A DNA stretch of 64,000 bases from Rapana venosa (taxonomy: Eukaryota > Mollusca > Gastropoda > Neogastropoda > Muricidae): NCBI GenBank assembly GCA_028751875.1, contig CM054144.1, positions 236,802-300,801 on the forward strand. Direction: 5' to 3'. The position numbers and the translations under genes are program-made. Below the pieces are notes generated by a model. That model had not been told where the DNA came from and did no database searches. It saw nothing but the letters and a program-made list of their open reading frames with translations. Positions 56,501 through 64,000 of the stretch are shown one piece after another (within the stretch, counting starts at the first letter, position 1; each line of letters opens with the position of its first letter).

Positions 56501-57210
56501 GTAGGGTAAATTGTTATAAATATTTTTTATTTTATATCGTTTGCCTCCGACCCATAAGCCAAAGTAATTGTCTTCTCTTACATATAATGATAATCATAAT
56601 AGATGTATGATGTGTCTGCGCGCGCGCGCGCGTGTGTGTACGTGTGTGTGTGTGTGGGTGTTGTGTTGTGTGTTGTGTGTGTGTTGTGTGTGTGTGTGTG
56701 TACGTGTGCATGGGGATGCAAATTGCTTATACATATTTGTTTCATGTAGTTTACTATTGCTGTTGCCTCCGATCCCATAAAGCACAAGATATTTTGCCAC
56801 AGAATTTTAGTGGTTTGTTCTCTTTTGTTTATGGAGGTTTTTTTGTTTGGTTCTGTTTTGGTTTGGGTTTGGGGTTGTTGTTGTTGTTGTTTGGGGGACT
56901 ATCGTTGTCCATCTCCCCTTGTTCCGTCTTTTGTTTTGCTCTTGGTTCGTGTTATTTTTTCGGTTGTTCTGTGTTTTCTGTTCTGTTTCTTTCTATTGTT
57001 GTATGTTTTTTGCTCTCTCTCTTCGGTGATTTTTGTAGGATTTTTGTGTAATATTTTTCCGTATACTGTGTAAGTGTATTGCTATGGGCTTTATTTTATT
57101 TTATTATCATATATATATCCTTAAGGGCGGGGAATGGATGTAAAAAGTACATGGGTGCTTATTCATTATCCTCGAAATAAAAGAATTTGTCATTGTCATT
57201 GTCATTGTCA
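56501..57210 (+). mobile_element. LINE 3' UTR, family R-A (copy 5)
   Basis: Contains a GT tract (56632-56702) and then matches 31790-32278 (TTACTATTGCTGTTGCCTCC, TTTGGTTCTGTTTTGGTTTG). It ends CCTCGAAATAAAAGAATTTG and (TCATTG)n. Confidence 0.75.
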
Positions 57211-57393
57211 CTGTCTGTCCCTTTCTTATTCTTGCCGCCTCCTGCTTCTCTCCCGTCCTCTCCTCTTTCTGTCCCCCCTCCCCTCTAGTTTCTGTCTGTC
57301 AGCCTGTTTGTCTGGCTGCCTGTCTCTGTCCCTGTCCCTATGTCTGTCGTTGTGTGTCTTTTCTCTCTCTCTGTCTGTTCCCCCCCTCCCTCC

Positions 57394-57448
<55 letters not shown>

Positions 57449-57640
57449 TCTCTCTCTGTCTCTCTCTCTCTGTCTCTTCTTCTTCTTTTTCTTCGCAATT
57501 CTTCTTCTTTTCTTCGCAATTCTTCTTCTCTTTCTTCGCAATTCTTCTTCTTTTTCTTCGCAATTCTTCTTCTTCTTCGCAATTCTTCTTCTTCGCAATT
57601 CTTCTTCTTCTGCGCAATTCTTCTTCGCAATTTTTCTTCC
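57211..57640. repeat. (CT)n then (TTC)n with GCAATTC spacers
   Basis: CT-rich 57240-57475. Then (TTC)n blocks separated by GCAATTC (57480-57640), the reverse complement of the 23877-24040 motif. Frames on both strands are artefacts. Confidence 0.9.
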
Positions 57641-57943
57641 AATTCTCCTTCTTCCCCTTCCCTCCCCTCTTACCCTTTGTCTATCCGTCTCTCCATGTAA
57701 AGCATTTCTGTCTCACTGCAATGTTTTGGTAGGTGCATTACTCTTCTGCTATGTGATGAAACCTTGTATTTTCCTGTGTGTTATGATTTTGTTCATTTGA
57801 TAATTATAGGTGTTGTAACTTGCATAAATTGTAGTTCTGATTGTTTCCATGTTCCTTCCCCTTTCCTCCTTCAACCTTTTCATTCTTCTCTGCTTCCTCC
57901 TCTTGTTCTCTTCCTGTTCTTTTTTTCCTCCCTTCTGTCTTAT
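57641..57943. other. Unassigned
   Basis: C/T-rich edges and unique-looking centre; no gene seen. Confidence 0.4.
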
Positions 57944-58234
57944 AATAATAATAATAATAATGATAATAATAATAAATGGAACTTATATAGCGCTATATCT
58001 TGCAAAGACAAATCAAAGCGTATGCATTCAACCTAATCTGACAGTCACGCAATCAATGATAAATAATCAAGTTTAAACAAACAGATATTACAAACATGGT
58101 GCGCTGCAGACAAAATCTATGAAATAAAATTTCAATAGTCAAATGTTTTTCAAAAGCACACACACTCAGGTCATATACTTTAGCAGGGTGATAGGACATG
58201 GGTTAGTGAAGGTGGGATAGTTCTGATATGAAAC

Positions 58235-58266
<32 letters not shown>

Positions 58267-59198
58267 ATGGAATTTATAGAGCGCTATATCTTGCAGTTAC
58301 AAATCAGAGCGCTTAAATCAGAGCTACAGATCATTATTATCACCACTACAGATCACTGCTGTCAACACGACAGATCAATATCACCATCACAGATCACTGC
58401 TGTCACCACCACAGATCACTGCTGTCAACACGACAGATCACTGCTGTCAACACGACAGATCAATATCACCACCACAGATCACTGCTGTCAACACGACAGA
58501 TCAATATCACCACCACAGATCTGTCACACACAACAATGCACCGTGTACAGAACCTGAACATCAGCTCTGCACAACCGTGATGTCTGAAACAGAAGATCAA
58601 ACATGTCGCATCACACCACATCACGTCACATCACATCACATCACACCACACCACACCACACCACACCACATCACATCACATCACATCACACCACATCACG
58701 TCACATCACATCATGTTGTCCACATTTCGTCCCCTTCCCCCCTCCAGCATGGGCGGCCCTACAGGCGCCAGGAGGCTCCCGCTGGTACGGCTGCAAGGAT
58801 CACGGGGGCACGGCTGCAGGGATCACGGGGCACGGCTGCAGGGATCACTGGGGCACGGCTGCAAGGATCACTGGGGCAGCAAGCAACCCTACCCCGTCAA
58901 GGCTTGGACTCTAGGGTGAAACAGGAGGGGGAAATCCTAGGTTTGAAATAAATATGTCTTGAGGCTGGATTTAAAAGTGTCATAACTAGGTTTCTGGCGA
59001 AGAGAGAGAGAGAGAGGGAGCTCATTCCAGGTCGATGGACCCGAAATAGAGAAAGAGCGGCGGCCAACGGTGGATTGGTTGAATCTAGGTATTCGTAGGC
59101 ACAAGGTATCTGCAGCAGAGCGGAGGGAACGTGAAGGAGTGTACAGGTTAAGACATTCACAGAGGTAGGAGGGTGCAGTTTTGTGGAGACATTTGTAC
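57944..59198 (-). mobile_element. L2/CR1-like LINE split by nested insertion
   Basis: Minus-strand copy in two parts. 57944-58234 is (TAA)n, tail and 3' UTR. 58917-59198 is the end of ORF2 ([37 protein letters not shown]). They join exactly at GATATGAAAC/AGGAGG when compared with 18895-18920. The inserted 58235-58916 is flanked by TGAAAC on both sides. The 5' end of the LINE stops at 59198. Confidence 0.9.
58235..58916 (-). mobile_element. Nested insertion: L2-like tail plus three minisatellites
   Basis: Insert of 682 bp flanked by TGAAAC (58229-58234, 58917-58922). In its own orientation (minus) it ends GCGCTCTATAAATTCCATGT and (ATT)n. Inside are ACAGATCACTGCTGTCAACACG-type repeats (58320-58525), (CATCACAC)n (58607-58710) and a GGGGCACGGCTGCAGGGATC-type repeat of about 24 bp (58783-58880). 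The TSD and tail say it arrived as one retroposed unit. It has no LINE coding DNA. Confidence 0.75.
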
Positions 59199-59335
59199 AA
59201 AAAATAATAATGGTAAATACTGCACACACGTCCCCCCCCCCCCCCCCCCCCCCCCCCCCATTCTATCTCAAATAAAGATAATTCATTCATTCATTCATTC
59301 ATTCATTCATTCATTCATTCATTCATTCATCCCCT
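59199..59335 (+). mobile_element. Poly-C and (ATTC)n retroelement tail
   Basis: Poly-C 59231-59259, then ATTCTATCTCAAATAAAGAT and (AATTC)/(ATTC)n at 59281-59330, shaped like a LINE end. Confidence 0.6.
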
Positions 59336-59505
59336 CTCTCCATCTCTCTCTCTCTCCCTCCCTCCCTCCCTCTCTCTCATATATGTCCTGTGTATACAAC
59401 TATCTCTATTCTGTTTGTTTATGCATGTTTACATTTTACCTAATTCTTTAGACATGTCAGTATTGTTTGTTTCATTGAATGTTTGGTTGATTGATTTACC
59501 TTTTG

Positions 59506-59600
59506 GACTGAGGGCTGGATGTGAAAAAAGCCACCATTGTGGTTACTCGTTTCCCTCAATAAAACTGTTCATTCAATAAAAATGTTCATTCATTCATTCT
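59506..59600 (+). mobile_element. Retroelement 3' tail, family R-C-like
   Basis: GAGGGCTGGATGTGAAAAAA, stem AAGCCAC/GTGGTT, then ACTCGTTTCCCTCAATAAAA and (TTCA)n. The stem differs from other families with pairing kept. Confidence 0.65.
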
Positions 59601-59700
59601 CTCTTTTCTCTCTCCCCTCTCTCTCTCTCTCTCTCTCTCTCCTTCTCTTCTCTCTCTCTCTCTCTCTCACTCTCTCTCTCTCCTCTCTCTCTCTCTGTGC
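59601..59700. repeat. (CT)n tracts
   Basis: CT repeat with CCTT and CACT interruptions. Confidence 0.95.
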
Positions 59701-60375
59701 ACGCGCACACCCAGGTGTATGCTCATTAATTTTGGAGTCTGTTCTGTTCCCTGATTGTAGTCCTCCTTCTCTGGCTGTGCTCTGAGATGAGTGGCAAATG
59801 GCAAACCCCGTCAGTCAGAATGCAGTCGTATCCACTCTATCCATGCAAACCATTTTCAGCATTGTTTTTGTCACAGTTCTTGATTAGACCATTGACGCTG
59901 GGGGCAACAGCAAAGTGAGAGGCTCTATGACCAGTGGCTTTTCCACTCATGGAATTCCACTTTACAGCTGAGTCTTTAGTGATTGACTATGACTCTCTGA
60001 CTAGGAGGCTTGACTCGCACAGTCTTTATGTGCTGCAGCCCTGGGGGCTAGCTGCCTTTGGAGAACATCTCCAACGCTGACTGTCCTTATGCCCACTTGG
60101 CCCAGAGAGTGGGGATGTACTGTGGGCAAGGCATCTCCACTATAATCAAATTTCTGCCCAGTTTCCGAAACAGCAGCTGCCTCCTTTGCTGTTTTGGAGG
60201 TCATCGTCGAACACGACGGACTAACATAAAATAAAAACTGCAAGAGTCTGTATCTGTCAGTCCTCACTGAACTGATGCCTGGCTGTGTGTTGAATGGAAT
60301 GCAGTGTGGAGTACACACAACTGTGTCAGGAACAGCAAGTCAGGCTAGATCCTCAAGACAGCACCCTTCATTGGT
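59701..60375. other. Unassigned unique DNA
   Basis: No gene recognised. A minus-strand frame (60001-60318) has no domain. Confidence 0.4.
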
Positions 60376-60800
60376 GGATCCGGTCTAGAGGTAGCGCACC
60401 TGCCTAGAGAGCGAAAAGTCCGGGTCGGAAGTGTGCGGTGGTTCAATACCCGTTGGATCCCGAAACTTTTCCCCCATCCATTAGACCATGAATGGTGGTC
60501 TGGGTGCTAGTCTTTCGCATGAGACGATAAACCGAAGTCCCGTGTATTACACATAATTATTTAGCGCACGTGAAAGAACTCACAGCAACAAGAGAGCTGT
60601 CCCTGGCAAAATTCTGTAGAAAAAGCCACTCCGATAGGGAAACAAATACAGTTACAGACAGGGAAAGGATAATAATTTTGAAAATAATAATGGGTGGCGC
60701 TGCTCTTGTGGCGACGCACTCTCCCCGGGGAGAGTAGTCCGAATTTCAAGCAAACTGCCATGACTTAAAATGGTATTTAAAAAAGATAAAAAGAATAAAT
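60376..60800 (+). mobile_element. tRNA-headed SINE with conserved central domain, family C
   Basis: The head has GTCTAGAGGTAGCGCACCTG (box A) and GTGGTTCAATACC (box B) at about 60448-60460. The central part has GAGACGATAAACCGAAGTCC and then TTAGCGCACGTGAAAGAACT. The 3' part reads CAAAATTCTGTAGAAAAAGC, TGGCGCTGCTCTTGTG and CCCGGGGAGAG. This layout matches the broadly shared metazoan SINEs with a highly conserved domain; I do not name the exact domain class. It ends in A/T-rich AAGATAAAAAGAATAAAT. Looks full length. Confidence 0.85.
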
Positions 60801-61014
60801 AATTTCTTTGTTTCGTCGATGTTTTTATAATAAAAATCATTTTAAAAGACCCCCCCCCCTAAAAAAAACACAACAAAAACCCAAACAAACAAACACAAAC
60901 AAATCCCACCAACAAAACAAATGCAGATCTATATCAATGCGAATGTAGCATGGTTAATTAAATGTGGGAGGGGTTTGTTTCTTGTTGTTGTTGTTTTTAA
61001 GTGAATGTACATAG

Positions 61015-61110
61015 GGAGTCCAGGACCGAGATGGTTGGAGGAGGCTTACCACGGCATTGTCTTTCGTGTCTCCCCCACGACCGCCAAGGTCACGGGTCTG
61101 ATGATGATGA
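61015..61110 (+). mobile_element. RTE-like LINE extreme 3' end
   Basis: Frame VQDRDGWRRLTTALSFVSPP to a stop inside (TGA)n. The QDRxxWR block and short tandem tail are like RTE ORF2 C-termini. Only the last about 30 codons remain. Confidence 0.65.
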
Positions 61111-61265
61111 TGACATAGGGACAGCGTGGTGGGGGCTACACCAAAAGATCACTTCCTGCGAAAACATCACCAAATGAGACTGATGACATGGGCATAGCAC
61201 GGTACCCATATCCTGCACCAAATGACACAGTTGTGGATGTCTCATCATAGTTCTATTAGTTTTTA

Positions 61266-61682
61266 TTGTCTCAGTGCCATTACCCTCACACCAGGGTAGA
61301 TAACCGCCCGGTGGCTGGCTTAGAGGCCGTCCTCTCCAATCTGTCAGGAGTAGCTTCCCTTTACTGGCAGCCAGCTAAACACATTACTGCTATCATGCTC
61401 ATTATAGCGAAAGGTCATCTAGGTGTGGCCAAGAATGTGTTTGTTTTCGTGTTTACTTACGATCAGGAAAGTCATCATTTTGCCGTTAATCATGGTATGC
61501 TTATGAAATGAGTTGCGAATAGGATTGATGAGATTTCAGATGTGCATGCATTGATGAATAAACATTTCAATAAATGGACTGGAAACATTGTCCCAGATAT
61601 CATAGATAAAGATTTACATTTTTTTAGTATAAAAGGCACGTCACGCTTAGGTTATAGATGCTCTGAGGATTATGTAAGATAG
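61266..61682 (+). pseudogene. Coding-like frame with one internal stop
   Basis: The frame from ATG 61266 runs 81 codons to TGA 61509-61511, then continues in the same frame for about 56 codons (RIDEISDVHALMNKHFNKWT, then GNIVPDIIDKDLHFFSIKGT) to TAG at about 61680. The residues around the stop look like one protein (YDQESHHFAVNHGMLMK before it). No family is recognised. It may be a decayed gene or part of an exon. Flanking DNA is unique, with an RTE-like end 150 bp upstream. Confidence 0.35.
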
Positions 61683-62104
61683 AAGTCTGGCAAATATACG
61701 ATAAATAATATGTGTATATGTGAAATATTTGAACGATAATTGTTATGTGAGTCTAATATTTAAGCTTATTAGGAAGAGGAAGAAGGAAATGCTACAGTTA
61801 GGGAGAAGAGTTAGCCAGAAAATAATGTGCTACACGACACATTCGTGACCTGTGCTACACACACGGACTGTGGAGAAATTTGATCTCCGGGCGGGTCCAC
61901 GGCATAGATGCTTGAAAACGTGACGCCTTTTAACTGTTTTCTAATTATTACCACACTTTTCCTTTGAAACTGCAATGGCAGAAACAAAGAGATATGCTGA
62001 TAATGAAAATAGCAAAAAGGAAAAGAAGTCTGCGTCTGCTAAGGTCCAGCAGGTGACAGCAATGGGTACCCCCCCTCCCCACACACACACACACACACAT
62101 CCTC
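61683..62104. other. Unassigned, with a possible short first exon
   Basis: ATG at 61975 in a good context (G at -3 and +4) opens MAETKRYADNENSKKEKKSA, SAKVQQ, followed by CAG/GTGACA at 62052/62053, a plausible donor. This is weak evidence, so no CDS is called. A CA tract lies at 62079-62098. Confidence 0.25.
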
Positions 62105-62215
62105 GCTTTTTTTCTTTCTTTAGATAGATGGCTTGATGAAAAAAAGCAAATGCACTGCTTATTCAATGTACCATCTGAAAATAAAAGTTTGACTTTGACT
62201 TTGACTTTGACATCC
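62105..62215 (+). mobile_element. Retroelement 3' tail, family R-B
   Basis: TTTCTTTCTTTAGATAGATG, GCTTGATGAAAAAAAGC, TGTACCATCTGAAAATAAAA and (TTTGAC)n. The best preserved R-B tail here. Confidence 0.75.
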
Positions 62216-62764
62216 ATTATTTGTGCTTTTTGTGATGTGTTGTGACCCTGTGCCATCACTACGACTACTTTAGAGACTACCAAGATGAAAATTTTGTAGG
62301 ATTACAGAAGTTCTGTGGTGTTTTGAAATTGTCACACCTGTGCAGTGACACTGGTGACAATGTAAAACGTACAATAATATACTTCTGTACACTTAACAAA
62401 CATGTGGAAGCACAAGCAGATATGAACTGCAAGATAAAGGGCATATATTGAGTGAATATGACTTGTTTTCAAAAGAAAAAATGTTAAACAAAACTTTTGT
62501 CTCCTCAAGACATATCATAAAACAGCAGGTGTTGTGGGGACATTGTGTGACACATCCTTGAAGTACAGGTACACATAACCATTGTAAACACATCAGCTAG
62601 GCATCAGTTCCTTATTTGACACTAACATGCACGAACTATTGTCAAAACCATGCAGGACTTGCTGTTTCTATCGTATGTACCATATTTTTACCTGTGATTG
62701 GTGACAAATAAAGTGACAATGACAAGACATCTGGTGACCAGACACATAAACTTGCGTCTAAATG
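62216..62764. other. Unassigned
   Basis: A plus-strand frame at 62242-62451 (YFRDYQDENFVGLQKFCGVL, then LKLSHLCSDTGDN) is protein-like but unrecognised. A GACAAATAAAGTGACAATGA tail-like word lies near 62702. Confidence 0.3.
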
Positions 62765-62940
62765 CTCGTAAGAGTAGGTCATTGTGTGCCGGTGGGAACA
62801 GATGACATAATTTTCAAAACCGCATACACACGGGGACTGGATGTAAAAAAGCACATGAGTGCTTATTCCATTATCCTCGATATAAAAGAATAAATCAATA
62901 AGTAAAAATAAATAAATAAATAAATTAAATAAATATCCAT
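62765..62940 (+). mobile_element. tRNA-derived SINE, family B (3' part)
   Basis: GAGTAGGTCATTGTGTGCCG, CAAAACCGCATACACACGGG, GGATGTAAAAAAGCACATGA, GTGCTTATTCC and CCTCGATATAAAAGAATAAA, then (AAAT)n. The tRNA head is lost. Confidence 0.8.
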
Positions 62941-62955
62941 CTGAATATATGTATT

Positions 62956-64000
62956 CTGTCACATATAATAAAACGTCATCAAATAAACCATCATTTTACG
63001 CAGATGACTCTCAGATTCAAAGCAGTGTTACTCCTGAAAATCTGCCTTCTCTCTTGGCAAATATGGCCCACTGCTTTGAAGATATTCAAAACTGGATGAC
63101 ACAGAACCAATCATAGCTAAATGCAGATAAAACCGAAGCCATGCTCGTATGGACCAAACACAAACTCTCTTCCATTACAACAGCTTCAATAGAACTCGGC
63201 AATGCATCAGTCCCTCTATCCACTGCTGTAAAATATCTAGGTTTTGTTATTGACAACACACTCTCTATGCAAAAATTCATCACCCAGACCTGTCAGTCGT
63301 GCTACTATCAATTACAGCGTATTAGTGCAATTCGAAAGTACCTGTCCACAGATGCAACAGCCAAACTTGTTACTTCTCTCATTCTTTCACGTCTGAACTA
63401 TTGCAATTATTCTCTTTTGTCTGGTCTGCCAGCATCATCTATCCACTCCCTTCAACGTATACAAAACTCCGCAGCTCGACTAGTTCTCAGAATGAAAAAT
63501 TCTGAGCACATTACCCCTCTCTTCTCCGCTGGTTGCCTGTGCCACTGAAAGTAGATTTTAAGATCAGTACCCTCGGTTACAAATGTCTCCACAAAACTGC
63601 ACCCTCCTACCTCTGTGAATGTCTTAACCTGTACACTCCTTCACGTTCCCTCCGCTCTGCTTCAGATACCTTGTGCCTACGAATACCTAGATTCAACCAA
63701 TCTACCGTTGGCCGCCGCTCTTTCTCTATTTCGGGTCCATCGACCTGGAATGAGCTCCCTCTCTCTCTTCGCCAGAAGCCTAGCTATGACACTTTAAAAT
63801 CCAGCCTCAAGACATATTTATTTCAAACCTAAGATTTCCCCCTCCTGTTTCATATCAGAACTACACCACCCTTCACTAACCCATGTCCTATCACCCTGCT
63901 AAAGTATATGACCTGTGTGAGTGTGTGTGTGTGTGTGTCTGTGCTTTTTTTGAAAAACATTTGACTATTACAATTTTATTTCATAGATTTGGTCTGCAGC
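62956..64000 (+). mobile_element. L2/CR1-like LINE, continues past window end
   Basis: 5'-truncated just before the YADD box (about 62998, frame disturbed). Frames 63141-63548 and 63533-63832 carry [40 protein letters not shown] and [37 protein letters not shown]. About one frameshift near 63530 separates them. The 3' UTR starts with a GT tract at 63916-63938 and is cut by the window end. Confidence 0.9.

Overview
The window looks like intergenic or intronic DNA from an animal, most probably a marine mollusc and perhaps a gastropod. This is an inference from the mix of L2/CR1-like, I-like and RTE-like LINEs, from tRNA- and 5S-headed SINEs with conserved central domains, and from very heavy (AC)n, (AG)n and GATA/GACA microsatellite load. 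It is not prokaryotic: there are no operons, no ribosome binding sites and no dense coding. I could not support any intact host protein-coding gene. Most long open frames are microsatellite or minisatellite artefacts (TH, RE, SL or VC dipeptide runs).

Layout. 1-2.4 kb is homopolymer-rich and unassigned. 2.4-4.9 kb holds the remains of a virus-like element: a broken double-jelly-roll type major capsid protein gene followed by a truncated FtsK/A32-like packaging ATPase, consistent with a decayed Polinton/Maverick or adintovirus relative. 5.5-7.6 kb is a foldback and a very old L2-like LINE. 7.6-20 kb mixes low-complexity DNA, a 36-bp and a 38-bp minisatellite, a composite SINE, a LINE endonuclease fragment and huge (CA)n tracts. 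18.6-23.5 kb has two L2-like copies. 24.1-25.0 kb is a 44-bp minisatellite. 27.5-31.0 kb has two other LINE fragments. 31.7-36.1 kb is a nest of LINE 3' regions with one young L2-like copy inserted by target-site duplication. 36.1-40.85 kb is a 45-50-bp satellite split by a near-full-length L2-like LINE. 41.8-47.9 kb holds LINE and SINE fragments, a 2-kb minisatellite, an RTE-like end and an I-like LINE with an intact RNase H domain. 48-55 kb carries 46-bp and 33-bp minisatellites, microsatellites and a SINE with a perfect 12-bp target-site duplication. A 500-base assembly gap lies at 56001-56500. The last 7.5 kb has two more L2-like copies, one split by a nested insertion, a tRNA-headed SINE, RTE-like debris and a weak unassigned coding-like stretch.

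How the parts work together. The retroelements form a layered system. LINE and SINE families end in related, covarying 3' stem-loops followed by different short tandem tails, which fits recognition of SINE transcripts by LINE reverse transcriptases. The L2-like 3' UTR carries a GT microsatellite that appears at a similar place in most copies, which helps explain the spread of (AC)n. The most unusual items are the capsid-ATPase relic, the L2-tail-plus-minisatellite insertions, and the two minisatellites whose unit contains a short perfect dyad.
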